From IMG/VR virus record IMGVR_UViG_3300041955_001923, positions 1 through 34,925 of that record: DNA of 34,925 nucleotides. One strand, written 5' to 3'. Below, piece after piece: positions 1-7,422 of the stretch (positions are counted from its first letter, which is position 1; each line of letters begins with the position of its first letter). A program made the position numbers and the translations under genes. The DNA is from a virus. The notes under the pieces are model-generated. The model searched no databases and was not told the DNA's origin. It saw only the letters and a list, made by a program, of their open reading frames with translations.

Positions 1-20
1 TTGCGACCTCCTGTTTGAAA

Positions 21-162
21 GGACCTAATCCGTAACGGGTTGTATCCAGAAATCGTCCGTAGGCTCGGCAATGTCCCCGGGCAGGTTTTTCCCGGCCCCG
101 GGCGGCTAAGAGCGGCCACAGCGCCTGCCCCGGACCACGGATCGATCCCCCGGATTAGGCCG
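21..162 (+). ncRNA. Candidate structured RNA or terminator-like element
   Basis: CCTAATCCG at 24-32 pairs perfectly with CGGATTAGG at 151-159. The next bases (GGG after a small bulge) can pair with CCC before the 3' arm. The 118 bases enclosed are GC-rich with several CCGGG/CCCGG inverted pairs, including one around a run of five T at 87-91. This is the shape of a multi-stem RNA closed by a long-range helix. I do not recognise the family. It could also be only the terminator of the upstream gene. Confidence 0.3.
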
Positions 163-360
163 GGGACCCCGTTGGACAGGCTCTCATCCGAGTCATGGAG
201 AACTTAACCCTTCCTCCTGCCTCAGATATATAGTCTCTCATGTTCATTTATAAATGGACACTCTTTTAGAGTCTGTTAATCCTGTAAATCCCATCAAAGG
301 TCTTTTTGCCAATCTGTGCTCTCTGCGCATGGTAGTGAGAACTTACCCGTCCGTGCATTT

Positions 361-420
361 TGCCGTTTCTATTGCCGTTTCTATTGCCGCTTCTGGTTGC
401 CGCTTCCGGTTGCCGTTTTG
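361..420. repeat. 12-bp tandem repeat, about five units
   Basis: Units of the form TTGCCGTTTCTA / TTGCCGCTTCCGG follow each other head to tail with small variations. There is no sign that it is translated. Confidence 0.7.
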
Positions 421-478
421 CAGGGCTAAATCACAACGTGGCATGATACTGCCGGATTAAAACGAATTCAGGAAGTAA

Positions 479-556
479 AGGATTGAGGGATTCAGGGATT
501 AAGGATTAATTCCCCAATTACTTAATTCCGGATTTCCCAACATCCCTTAATTGGGG
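479..556. repeat. Word-repeat hairpin, GGATT/AATCC family
   Basis: The left arm repeats GGATTNAGGGATT words and the right arm carries the complement. CCCCAATTA (513-521) and TAATTGGGG (548-556) form a perfect 9-bp inverted repeat. It is the first of a series of such elements placed in front of virion genes. Confidence 0.65.
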
Positions 557-634
557 GTTTTAAGCCCTTCCGGCTAAACGCCTCTGGTCATGGACTGGCC
601 AGGGAGAGCTTAGAGAAAGGAATGAAAACAGATT

Positions 635-850
635 ATGTGCTTCGGATCGCCTTCAGTTCCAGCTCCTCCACCGGCTCCTCCTCCTCCGCCGAGCCTTCCC
701 GACCAAGGCGTGCAGAATGCGGGGCAGAACCAGCGTAACCTGGCTGCCATGGCGTATGGGGCGAGCCAGACGATTTTGACGGGTCCGCAGGGATTGCAGA
801 CGCCGGCGGGGACAACGGCCAACAGCGGAAAGACGTTGTTGGGAGGCTGA
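635..850 (+). CDS. Small proline-rich phage protein upstream of the portal
   Basis: 71 residues. Residues 7-22 are almost pure proline and alanine, followed by LPDQGVQNAGQNQRN and a C-terminal ILTGPQGL...GKTLLGG. The pattern MC-G-polyproline-TGP-GL-KTLLG is seen in a family of small uncharacterised proteins encoded beside podovirus portal genes. Its role is unknown; a minor virion or head-completion role is a guess. The ATG follows an AAAGGAA at 616-622 with long spacing. The stop codon TGA is part of the first GGCTGAAGG word of the following repeat, so the repeat defines the end of the protein. Confidence 0.75.
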   Translation: MCFGSPSVPAPPPAPPPPPSLPDQGVQNAGQNQRNLAAMAYGASQTILTGPQGLQTPAGTTANSGKTLLGG

Positions 851-978
851 AGGAGAGGAGCAGGCTGAAGGTAATTAGGCTGTTAGGCTGAAGGTAATTA
901 GGCTGTTAGGCAGTACCTGAGAGCCTTCAGTCTCTCTTTTGCTTCAGCCTGCGCTTCGCCTTCAGCCTAATAGCCTAT
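841..978. repeat. Word-repeat hairpin, GGCTGAAGG/TTAGGC family
   Basis: The left arm (843-911) repeats AGGCTGAAGG and TTAGGCTG. The right arm (921-976) carries CCTTCAG, GCTTCAGCC and CAGCCTAATAGCCT. The arms are mutually complementary, so the transcript can fold. It ends directly at the AAAGGAG ribosome site of the portal gene. A stretch of nearly 40 bases in the right arm (from 938) recurs exactly in the gap at 2799-2837. Confidence 0.85.
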
Positions 979-991
979 AAAGGAGCTTTCT

Positions 992-2734
992 TTGGGAGAC
1001 GTTTTGCCCAGGGCGCGTACAAGCGAGGACCTCAAAATCCCACTCGTAAGTCAGATCGACAAGATTCCGCAGATCCGGGATTTGCGGAGATATGTGGACA
1101 GGCGGCTTGTGGGGCTGCGGGTTGACCGGTGGAGCTACTGGCAGCACTGGAGGCAGCTCAGCGATTTTATCCTGCCGCGGCGCGGCCGGTATCTCATGAC
1201 CCCCAACCAGGCGACCAGGGGCGACCCGGTCGGATCGAGGATGATCAATGAGACCCCCATATTTGCATTAAGGACTTTGGCGGCTGGACTAATGGCGGGG
1301 CTTACGAGTCCGGCCAGGCCGTGGTTTCGGTTGTCGATCAGGGACATGGACGTATCCGACAACACACCGGTCAGGCTTTGGCTTGACGAGGTGACCAAGC
1401 GCATGCTGACGGTGCTTTCCCAGAGCAACGCCTACAACGCGCTCCACGTGATCTACGAGGAGCTGGGGTGCTTCGGGACCGGACTGGTGCTGATAGAGGA
1501 GGATTATAACGATGTCATCAGGTGTCAGACCCTTACCGCGGGCGAATACTATCTCGCGTCAAGCGGCAATAATCAGATTGATACTCTTTACCGGGAATAC
1601 GTACTCGCAACAGGTCAGGTTGTGGAGCGCTTTGGACTTGAGAATTGCAGTCCCCAGGTCAAAAGCCTTTGGGCCAGTGGACAGCTCGATAAGGAAGTAA
1701 ACGTCGCGCAGGCGATCGAGCCAAACGACGACCGGGCCCCGCAAGTGCCGGGGCTTAAAGGGCGGAAGTTTCGGAGCGTGATCTGGGAGTGGGGGCAGAG
1801 TCAGAACCTGGTGCTCGACCTTCGGGGCTACCATGAGCAGCCCTTCTGCGCGCCCAGGTGGCATGTGATCGGAAACGATTCCTACGGCAGGTCCCCCGGG
1901 ATGGAGGCGCTGGCAAGCTCGAAGATGCTCCAGCAGTTGGAGAAGCGGACGGCCCAGGCGATAGACAAGGTGCTCAATCCTCCGATGGTGGCCGGCGTCG
2001 AGATGAAAAACGAGCCGGCGAGTCTTCTTCCGGGAGGAATTACCTATGTGACACGGATGGGACCCGATGGGGGATTTAAGCCCGCATACGAGGTGCCTCC
2101 GGATATCCGCGGGGCAGAGGAGAAGATCGCAAAGGCCGAAGAGAGGATCAACAGGGCCTTCTTTGCGGACCTGTTTTTGATGATAAGTCAAATGGATACA
2201 GTCAGGACGGCAACCGAGATCATCGAGCGAAAGCAGGAAAAGATGCTGATGCTGGGGCCGTTCCTCGAGCGCAGCCAGTTCGAGCTGATAAACCCGATGA
2301 TCGAGCGCGTGTTTGCCATGATGTTTCGCGCGGGGTTGATTCCCCCGGCGCCGCCTGAGATTAGGGGCCGAGCGTTTGATATCGAAACGATCTCGACCCT
2401 TGCCGATGCGCAGAAAAGCACGGCGACCACGGGGATCGAGCGGCTTGTGGCGTTTGTGGGAAATCTGGCGGCCGCCAAACCGGAGGTCCTGGACAATGTG
2501 GACATGGACGAGACGGTAAGGGAATACGCGGATTTGATCGGGGTTACACAGAAATTGATTGTGGAGCAGGAGAAGCGGGACGCCATAAGGAAGCAGAGGA
2601 TTCAGCAGGTGCAGATGCAGCAGGCGGCTCAAATGAGCATGGCCGGGGTGCAGGGGGCGAAGACTTTGAGTGAGACGGACGTTGGCGGCGGGCAGAATGC
2701 GCTGCAGAAAATGATGGGAACAGCAGTAGGCTGA
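992..2734 (+). CDS. Portal protein (podovirus head-to-tail connector)
   Basis: 580 residues, the usual size for T7 gp8-type connectors (Pfam Head-tail_con family). The portal forms the dodecameric ring at the DNA-packaging vertex through which the genome enters and leaves. Diagnostic stretches include an N-terminal W-S-Y-W-Q-H-W region, the GLMAGLTSPARPWFRL motif near residue 100, and a methionine- and glutamine-rich C-terminal helix. The start is TTG, chosen because a perfect AAAGGAG lies 6 bases upstream (979-985) and the frame has no better start. The last two sense codons and TGA (GTA GGC TGA) fall inside a GGCTGAAGG repeat word, so the C-terminus is set by the repeat. Confidence 0.93.
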   Translation: MGDVLPRARTSEDLKIPLVSQIDKIPQIRDLRRYVDRRLVGLRVDRWSYWQHWRQLSDFILPRRGRYLMTPNQATRGDPVGSRMINETPIFALRTLAAGLMAGLTSPARPWFRLSIRDMDVSDNTPVRLWLDEVTKRMLTVLSQSNAYNALHVIYEELGCFGTGLVLIEEDYNDVIRCQTLTAGEYYLASSGNNQIDTLYREYVLATGQVVERFGLENCSPQVKSLWASGQLDKEVNVAQAIEPNDDRAPQVPGLKGRKFRSVIWEWGQSQNLVLDLRGYHEQPFCAPRWHVIGNDSYGRSPGMEALASSKMLQQLEKRTAQAIDKVLNPPMVAGVEMKNEPASLLPGGITYVTRMGPDGGFKPAYEVPPDIRGAEEKIAKAEERINRAFFADLFLMISQMDTVRTATEIIERKQEKMLMLGPFLERSQFELINPMIERVFAMMFRAGLIPPAPPEIRGRAFDIETISTLADAQKSTATTGIERLVAFVGNLAAAKPEVLDNVDMDETVREYADLIGVTQKLIVEQEKRDAIRKQRIQQVQMQQAAQMSMAGVQGAKTLSETDVGGGQNALQKMMGTAVG

Positions 2735-2850
2735 AGGCTATTAGACTGTTAGGCTGAAGACTGAAGGCTGTTAGGTTTTAAGACCTTCAGCCTATCGTTT
2801 GCTTCAGCCTGCGCTTCGCCTTCAGCCTAATAGCCTTCAGCCTAATAGCC
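2727..2850. repeat. Word-repeat hairpin, GGCTGAAGG family, second copy
   Basis: Left arm 2727-2779 has AGGCTGAAGG and TTAGACTGTTAGGCTG words. Right arm 2784-2850 has CCTTCAGCC and repeated CAGCCTAATAGCCT. It shares nearly 40 identical bases with the gap at 938-976 and contains the portal stop codon. It ends at the AAAAAGGAA site of the next gene. Confidence 0.85.
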
Positions 2851-2866
2851 TAAAAAGGAATTTAAA

Positions 2867-3214
2867 ATGTTGAGACTTACTCAGGGAATTGACGGGATGG
2901 GGTTTCCGATCGTCGCCGGAATGCAGCAAAGCGATACGATCTATGTGAACGTCATGGTTGCGAATACGGCCCAGTATGTGACGGTGCCCAGCGGGGCGAA
3001 TTTCGTGCTCTTTGCAGCTTCGGGAAACAGCGACTTCTATATGCTGCTCAATGTGACGACCGGGCTTACCGTCCCTAATGCGACAGCAACGGAGGCTGCC
3101 GGGGCCTTGAGCATCCCGGAACTGAATCCGCTTTTGCGGCAGTTGAACGGGGCAAGCAAGATCGGGCTTATCAGCCCGACGGCGTGCGTGATCACGCTCG
3201 CGTTTTACAGTTAG
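2867..3214 (+). CDS. Small virion-associated protein, unknown
   Basis: 115 residues, no transmembrane segment, rich in small residues and alternating beta-like stretches (IYVNVMVAN, AQYVTVPSG, FVLFAASG). The composition suggests a beta-sandwich structural or decoration protein, and its place between portal and capsid genes fits a virion component. AAGGAA precedes the ATG. The TAG stop lies 9 bases before the next ATG, so it is probably cotranscribed and translationally coupled with the glycine-rich gene. I do not recognise the family. Confidence 0.7.
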   Translation: MLRLTQGIDGMGFPIVAGMQQSDTIYVNVMVANTAQYVTVPSGANFVLFAASGNSDFYMLLNVTTGLTVPNATATEAAGALSIPELNPLLRQLNGASKIGLISPTACVITLAFYS

Positions 3215-3223
3215 GGCGTCGAA

Positions 3224-4645
3224 ATGTCAGCAACGGTAAATTATCTCATTGTGGCCGGAGGCGGCGCCGGAGGCACTAACCTTGGCGGCGGCGGCGGCGC
3301 CGGGGGAATGCTTGCGAGCACTGCCAGCGTATCTTCCGGGACGGCCTACACGGTCACAGTCGGTGCCGGCGGCACTTCCAGCGCCCATAGCGGCGGGAAT
3401 TCATCGGTAAACTTCGACAGTGGAACGATTGCTGCCACTGGCGGCGGATATGGCGCCTATTATAATTCCGCTGGAGTCAGCGGAGGATCGGGCGGCGGCG
3501 GGCAAGGCGACGGAGGCAGCTACCCTACTGGAGCTTCGGGCACTGCTGGGCAGGGATATGCCGGGGGAAATGGAAATTCCTCGACCTATATCTCTGGAGG
3601 CGGCGGAGGTGCTTCACAGGTTGGCTATAACGCTTCGGGCAGTGCAGGCGGCGCAGGCGGCAATGGTTCCTCTTCATCGATTTCCGGAACTGCCGTTACT
3701 TATGCAGGGGGTGGCGGAGGCGCTGGATACACACCAGGAAGCACCACGGCGGGAGCGGGCGGTTCAGGCGGCGGCGGCGGCGGCGCGGCAGCTTCCGGGG
3801 CTGCCGGCACGGCAGGATCAGCCAATACCGGAGGGGGCGGGGGCGGCGGAGCAGGCAACTCAGGCGCAGGCGGAGCGGGCGGTTCGGGCATCGTCATTAT
3901 TTCCGCCACAATAGGAGTCATATCGAGCGCCACAGGCGGTTCGCATTCACAGTCAGGCGGCAACGATATTTGGACTTTCACTGCGAGCGGGACCTGGACG
4001 CCAACCCTCAGTTCGCCTGTTACGGTTTCTATATCCCACGGGGCCCTTACCCTTAGCGGCGAGCCTTCGCACGCAAACGAGGTGGACGGGATAGCTCATG
4101 GGGCATTGACCTTTGCGGCCAAAGCCCTGCATGTCAACCAGGCCATTGCAGTAGCGCATACTGCGCTCAGCCTGGCGGGTCAGGCCCTGCATATCAACGA
4201 GGCGCTTGTTATTGCTCATGGCGCCCTTACGCTGGCAGGGAAAGCGCTGCACGTAAATGAAGCCATTGTAATTGCTCACGTCGCTCTCAGCCTGGCGGGC
4301 AAGGCGCTGCACGTAAATGAGGCGATAGCTATTGCGCACGCGGTCCTTTCATTTTCCGCGAAAAGCCTCACCACGATAGTGGGGACAATGGTTGCAATTG
4401 GTTACGCGGCCCTGAGCTTTGCGGGTCAGGCTACCCATGTGAATGAGGTTATAGCGGTTGGCCATGCGGCTTTGACGATGGCCGGCAAGTCCCTGGTTGT
4501 GCTCGGCGCGACTGTAGTTTCAATCGCCTGCGGGGCGATGAGTTTTACCGGAAAGAGCCTTACAGGCGGGTTGAGAGCGATCAAGGCAGTGTATCTCAAT
4601 GTCTGGTCGATGTGGATGGGGAGCCCGCGGTCGCGGGGATATTGA
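3224..4645 (+). CDS. Glycine-rich virion protein with 20-residue repeats
   Basis: 473 residues in two parts. Residues 1-230 form a glycine-rich domain (YLIVAGGGAGG, many GGGGG runs, closing GGSGIVIIS), the layout of phage glycine-rich structural or fibre domains that fold as polyglycine-II sandwiches. Residues 272 to about 430 are 7-8 copies of a 20-residue repeat with consensus HGALTLAGKALHVNEAI.IA, encoded by a 60-bp DNA repeat. The last ~40 residues contain KAVYLNVWSMWMGSP, which recurs in the next small gene. Likely a fibre-like or surface virion protein; the receptor or partner is unknown. Ribosome site is weak (AGGG at 3213-3216), consistent with coupling to the previous gene. Confidence 0.75.
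   Translation: MSATVNYLIVAGGGAGGTNLGGGGGAGGMLASTASVSSGTAYTVTVGAGGTSSAHSGGNSSVNFDSGTIAATGGGYGAYYNSAGVSGGSGGGGQGDGGSYPTGASGTAGQGYAGGNGNSSTYISGGGGGASQVGYNASGSAGGAGGNGSSSSISGTAVTYAGGGGGAGYTPGSTTAGAGGSGGGGGGAAASGAAGTAGSANTGGGGGGGAGNSGAGGAGGSGIVIISATIGVISSATGGSHSQSGGNDIWTFTASGTWTPTLSSPVTVSISHGALTLSGEPSHANEVDGIAHGALTFAAKALHVNQAIAVAHTALSLAGQALHINEALVIAHGALTLAGKALHVNEAIVIAHVALSLAGKALHVNEAIAIAHAVLSFSAKSLTTIVGTMVAIGYAALSFAGQATHVNEVIAVGHAALTMAGKSLVVLGATVVSIACGAMSFTGKSLTGGLRAIKAVYLNVWSMWMGSPRSRGY
4037..4510 (+). repeat. 60-bp coding tandem repeat in the glycine-rich gene
   Basis: Head-to-tail imperfect repeats of about 60 bp encode the 20-residue units. Neighbouring copies around 4200-4340 are the most alike; the outer units are more diverged, and one unit is shortened and altered near 4350-4400. 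Such repeats can expand or contract by slippage or unequal recombination. Confidence 0.85.
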
Positions 4646-4648
4646 GCC

Positions 4649-4792
4649 ATGGCAAATACAACGGTGGTCATTGCGGCGGGATCGATCGGCTTTACCGGCA
4701 ACACGCTCTGGATAATCATGGGCCCGGTAAAAGCGATATATCTTGGAATTTGCTCGATGTGGGGCGGCAGCCCTAAAGCCAGGAGGGAGTGA
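4649..4792 (+). CDS. 47-residue miniature paralogue of the preceding C-terminus
   Basis: It starts 3 bases after the upstream stop codon. The 47 residues align with the last ~40 residues of the glycine-rich protein: GSIGFTGNTL against GAMSFTGKSL, then KAIYLGICSMWGGSPKAR against KAVYLNVWSMWMGSPRSR. It therefore appears to be a stand-alone copy of the final module. Two hydrophobic stretches may associate with membrane or with the parent protein. Its stop codon overlaps the ribosome-site region of the next gene. Function unknown. Confidence 0.65.
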   Translation: MANTTVVIAAGSIGFTGNTLWIIMGPVKAIYLGICSMWGGSPKARRE

Positions 4793-4793
4793 T

Positions 4794-5042
4794 ATGGGGT
4801 TTTTTGACCGATTCAAACAGAAGCCGACGATGGGAATCCAGGGCCAGCCGCTCGAGGTTGTCTCCGGTCCGGGGGATTACGACGCCGAAAGAAACTCGGC
4901 TCGGATAGAGCAGCTTCGCGAGAGCATAAAACAGTTCGAGGATAACGGCCACGGCGATCACCCAAGGGTTGCCGAGCACAAGACCGAACTCGCAAAACAT
5001 CTAAAAATAAGAGAGCTTTTCCACTCGGAAGAGGAGGCTTAA
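4794..5042 (+). CDS. Small phage protein, unknown
   Basis: 82 residues beginning MGFFDRFKQKPTMG. I use the ATG at 4794 and not the in-frame ATG at 4743, because AGGAGGGA lies at 4781-4788, the upstream extension overlaps the 47-residue gene, and it reads poorly. The C-terminal half is a charged helix (residues ~35-80) rich in Glu, Lys and His. No domain is recognised. Probably soluble and part of the head-gene operon; GAGGAGG inside its last codons serves the next gene. Confidence 0.65.
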   Translation: MGFFDRFKQKPTMGIQGQPLEVVSGPGDYDAERNSARIEQLRESIKQFEDNGHGDHPRVAEHKTELAKHLKIRELFHSEEEA

Positions 5043-5043
5043 A

Positions 5044-5499
5044 ATGGCATGGGTAGTCTACGATAAATTCAAACAGCAGGCCCTGGGGATCTCCGCCCAG
5101 ACCACGATCAATCTTGCAACCGATACGATCAAGTGTCTCCTGGTGACCGCGAGCTATACGCCTACACTGGCTTCAGATGCAAGCCTGAACACGAGCGGCG
5201 TCTATTCAAACCAGGTGCCGACCGGGACCGCTTATGTGGACAGAGGGCCAGCCCTGCCAAGTCCGACCGTGAGCGCTCCGGCGAGCGACATAATCACGTT
5301 TTCAGGGAGCAACATTGTTATTGCCCAGGACGCCGGGGGCGGCTTCACCACTGCCAGGTATGCGATTCTCTACAAGGATACCGGGACGAACTCGACCAGT
5401 TTTCTTATCTGCTATGCGGACCTGGGGGGAAACAAGAGCAACACGGGAGGGTCGTTGACGCTCCAGATAGATGCGGCGGGGATCTTCACGCTGACGTAA
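5044..5499 (+). CDS. Putative virion structural protein
   Basis: 151 residues starting MAWVVYDKFKQQALG, with the pattern INLATDTIKCLLVTASYTP followed by a beta-rich Gly/Ser/Thr body and a C-terminal LTLQIDAAGIFTLT. This is characteristic of a widespread but uncharacterised phage structural protein, often annotated as tail or decoration protein. It follows the previous gene after one base, with GAGGAGG at 5031-5037. Its place before the head genes supports a virion role; the exact role is unknown. Confidence 0.7.
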   Translation: MAWVVYDKFKQQALGISAQTTINLATDTIKCLLVTASYTPTLASDASLNTSGVYSNQVPTGTAYVDRGPALPSPTVSAPASDIITFSGSNIVIAQDAGGGFTTARYAILYKDTGTNSTSFLICYADLGGNKSNTGGSLTLQIDAAGIFTLT

Positions 5500-5580
5500 C
5501 GGAGGACGGAAGACGGATAACGGAAGACGGATGACGGAAGACGGAAGACGGAGGACGGTCTTCCGGCTAAAGCCGGTAAG
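5500..5580. repeat. GGAAGACGGA direct-repeat element
   Basis: About seven tandem words of the form GGAAGACGGA/GGAGGACGG, followed by GTCTTCCG and the small hairpin CCGGCTAAAGCCGG. Related elements are at 9480-9540 and 12248-12283 and, in frame, inside the scaffold gene at 6701-6740. Confidence 0.8.
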
Positions 5581-5595
5581 AGGAATGACCAGATT

Positions 5596-5919
5596 ATGAC
5601 GGAGGAGAATACCCCATACAACGCGGGCGATCCTCAGCATGTAGCCAGGCGCGAAAGGGGCTGGAAGACGCGGGACCTGCTAAAGAAAGCGGCGCTGCGG
5701 GGCCTGATGGGCGCGCCCGAGGGTCGGATGTGGATGTGGGACCTGCTTACCATGTGCGGGGTGTATCACAGTTCGTTTTCGGTCGAGGCGCTCGCAATGG
5801 CGTTTAATGAAGGCAGGAGGACCGTTGGGAACTTTCTAATAGGCGAGATCAACCGGTTGAGCCCGGAGCTTTATATGAAGATGGCGGTGGAGAACGAGGA
5901 GAGAACTCGTGAATCATGA
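5596..5919 (+). CDS. Bbp19-like phage protein
   Basis: 107 residues. The central part (GRMWMWDLLTMCGVYHSSFS, then MAFNEGRRTVGNFLIGEI) matches the short domain named after BPP-1 Bbp19, found next to scaffold and capsid genes. Its molecular role is not established; the conserved location suggests head assembly. AGAGGAA at 5580-5586 precedes the ATG. The last codons and TGA (CGT GAA TCA TGA) are the first words of a GTGAATC repeat, so the C-terminal RES residues are probably repeat-derived. Confidence 0.78.
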   Translation: MTEENTPYNAGDPQHVARRERGWKTRDLLKKAALRGLMGAPEGRMWMWDLLTMCGVYHSSFSVEALAMAFNEGRRTVGNFLIGEINRLSPELYMKMAVENEERTRES

Positions 5920-6004
5920 ATCGTGAATCGTGAGTAGAAAAAAATAAAGAACAAATGGGTTCTTTGCCAGTCACGATTCACGATTCACGATTCACGATTC
6001 ACGG
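5907..6004. repeat. GTGAATC / GATTCAC hairpin element
   Basis: The left arm (5907-5934) repeats CGTGAATCATGAATC and the right arm (5970-6004) repeats TCACGATTCACGATT. They are complementary over about 28 bases with a 35-base loop. The stop codon of the upstream gene lies in the left arm. A longer relative sits at 10143-10281. Confidence 0.85.
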
Positions 6005-6060
6005 CTCTTAGACGGGGTCCGCTTTAGCCCGGCCAGGCGAGAGCGGCGAATAGAACAGAA

Positions 6061-6102
6061 AGGCGCAATCGGGTGCCCGATCACTCGATATGCGCCTTTT
6101 TT
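6061..6102 (+). terminator. Rho-independent terminator before the HNH gene
   Basis: AGGCGCA (6061-6067) pairs with TGCGCCT (6091-6097); an inner ATCGGG/CCCGAT helix extends the structure; six T follow (6097-6102). It separates the Bbp19-like gene from the HNH-scaffold-capsid group. The frame open from 6090 overlaps its 3' arm, which argues for a later HNH start. Confidence 0.7.
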
Positions 6103-6149
6103 GTTGCCCCCGCGACACTATGCAACATGATACAACAGGACGAAACACG

Positions 6150-6578
6150 ATGCAACGACATCTTAAACTTATTCACGACCTCTTCAAGGGCAAGCCGGCC
6201 CATCTTCGCAGTCCGCAGTGGCATAGGGTCGAAAAAGAACACCTGGAGAAGGAGCCTGAATGTCAGTGGTGCGGGGGGACTGTGAGGGTGCAGGTGCACC
6301 ACATAGCGCCGTTTCATCTTGCGCCGGCATTGGAGCTGGACCCGAAGAACCTCATCGCGCTGTGTGAGGAAGGGGGATACCTCAACTGCCATCTCTTTCA
6401 CGGGCACAACGGGGATTGGAAGAGCTTTAACGATAAGGTGCGGGAGGAATGCACGGAGCATCAGAAATCACCGGACAGGCAGGTTCTGGACGTTATCAGG
6501 AAAGAGGACCCAGACCTGTTTGAATTCGTAACGAGAGCCAGACTTAAAAAGAAGCTTGAAAGGAAGCAAGATGCCTGA
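6150..6578 (+). CDS. HNH endonuclease
   Basis: 142 residues from the chosen ATG. It has the phage HNH layout: CQWCGG zinc knuckle pair, VQVHHIAPFHLAP (catalytic His pair), DPKNLIALC, and a second metal site with CHLFHGHNG. Such nucleases often act with terminase in packaging, or are free-standing homing enzymes. The start at 6150 (MQRHLKLIHDLF) is preferred over 6090 or 6120: AGGA lies 10 bases upstream, while 6090 lies in the terminator stem. Its last 8 bases overlap the scaffold start (ATG at 6571), so the two are translationally coupled. Confidence 0.85.
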   Translation: MQRHLKLIHDLFKGKPAHLRSPQWHRVEKEHLEKEPECQWCGGTVRVQVHHIAPFHLAPALELDPKNLIALCEEGGYLNCHLFHGHNGDWKSFNDKVREECTEHQKSPDRQVLDVIRKEDPDLFEFVTRARLKKKLERKQDA

Positions 6579-7308
6579 AGAGACCACAAGCGCGATCAAC
6601 AGCGCCGCCGTGGAAGACGGCGCTACCAAGACGGCCGAGCAGACGGCTCAGACGAATATCCTGGGCGATGCTGCCGACAAGACCGCAGAGACAAAGCCGG
6701 GGAAGACGGAGGACGGCGGACAGAAGACGGGGGACGGAGAAAAGAAGCCGGAGGAAAAGCCGGAAGAGAAGCCCGAGGAGAAAAAGCCCGAGGCCAAAGC
6801 GCCCGAGGAGTACGCGGAGTTCACGGTCCCTGAGGGGACAACGCTCGATGAGAAAACCGGGGCTGAGTTCAAGGTGATAGCCAAAGAGCTGGACCTGACT
6901 CAGGAGCAGGCGCAAAAGCTGCTCGATTTCGGAGGGGAAAAACTCCGGGCGCAGATCGAGGCCCCCTACAAGCTGTGGGCTGAGACCCAGGCGAAGTGGC
7001 AGGCCGAGGTGAAAGCGGACAATGAGATAGGCGGTACGAAGTTCGAGCAGAGCATAAAAGATGCCGCTCAGGTCTTTGTGCCGGGTGAAAGTAACCCGTT
7101 CGTCAAAACCGACGCAGAGGCCAAGGCCTTGCGTGAGGCGCTAAACATGACGGGCGCGGGGAACAATCCCGCAATGGTGAAGTTTTTCGTCAAGATTGGG
7201 AAGGTTCTTGCCGAACCGGGATCTCTTTCCGGAGGACCGGTGCGAGACAAGAAAGACACCCTTCTTGCGCAAATGTATCCGACGATGAATGAAGAAGGTA
7301 AGGGGTAA
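6571..7308 (+). CDS. Capsid scaffolding protein
   Basis: 245 residues, highly acidic, with a Lys/Glu/Pro-rich low-complexity part (residues ~44-80) and a helical C-terminal region (LTQEQAQKLLDFG, MVKFFVKIGKVLAE). This fits scaffolds of the BPP-1 Bbp18 type, which guide capsid assembly and then leave; it lies directly before the capsid gene. Start 6571 is chosen because AAGGAAG is just upstream; an in-frame TTG at 6556 is weaker. Residues ~44-57 (KTEDGGQKTGDGEK) are encoded by the same GGAAGACGGAGGACGG word found between genes at 5543-5558, so a repeat entered in frame. The stop TAA is inside a GGGGTAA repeat. Confidence 0.8.
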   Translation: MPEETTSAINSAAVEDGATKTAEQTAQTNILGDAADKTAETKPGKTEDGGQKTGDGEKKPEEKPEEKPEEKKPEAKAPEEYAEFTVPEGTTLDEKTGAEFKVIAKELDLTQEQAQKLLDFGGEKLRAQIEAPYKLWAETQAKWQAEVKADNEIGGTKFEQSIKDAAQVFVPGESNPFVKTDAEAKALREALNMTGAGNNPAMVKFFVKIGKVLAEPGSLSGGPVRDKKDTLLAQMYPTMNEEGKG

Positions 7309-7400
7309 GGGGTAAGGGGTAAGGGGTAAGGGGTAAGGGGTAGAGATGACCCAGAACCCAGGCGCCGCCTCTGACCCATAACCCATAACCCATAACCTTT
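7297..7400. repeat. GGGGTAA / CCCATAA hairpin element
   Basis: Left arm 7297-7343 is seven head-to-tail GGGGTAA words; right arm 7374-7400 is ACCCATAACCCATAACC. The scaffold stop codon is the first TAA of the array. It leads directly into AAAAAGGAG for the capsid gene. A shorter relative is at 9137-9202. Confidence 0.85.
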
Positions 7401-7422
7401 GACCTTAAAAAGGAGTTTCAAC

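Larger units (their letters stand above)
1..634. other. Leader region without a convincing gene
   Basis: No reading frame here looks coding. A short open stretch at the very start (frame 2, ending TAA at 26-28) could be the end of an upstream gene, plausibly terminase, but is too short to identify. The region holds a GC-rich block with inverted repeats (21-165), a perfect 12-bp palindrome CATTTATAAATG at 245-256, a 12-bp tandem repeat at 361-420 and an AT-rich inverted repeat at 479-556. The only longer frame (254-460) starts inside the palindrome and runs through the tandem repeat, so I treat it as spurious. Confidence 0.6.

Noticed and set aside
254-460. 68-residue open frame in the leader
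   Set aside because: It starts inside a palindrome, has no ribosome site and runs through a 12-bp tandem repeat; composition is not protein-like.
841-1000. Word repeats considered as a CRISPR array
   Set aside because: The units are short words of 7-10 bases without spacers of constant length, and both orientations occur; no cas genes are present.
1559-2632. Long open frame (357 residues) on the minus strand opposite the portal gene
   Set aside because: Rich in Arg, His, Pro and Leu, as expected from the mirror of a GC-rich coding frame; the portal on the + strand is certain.
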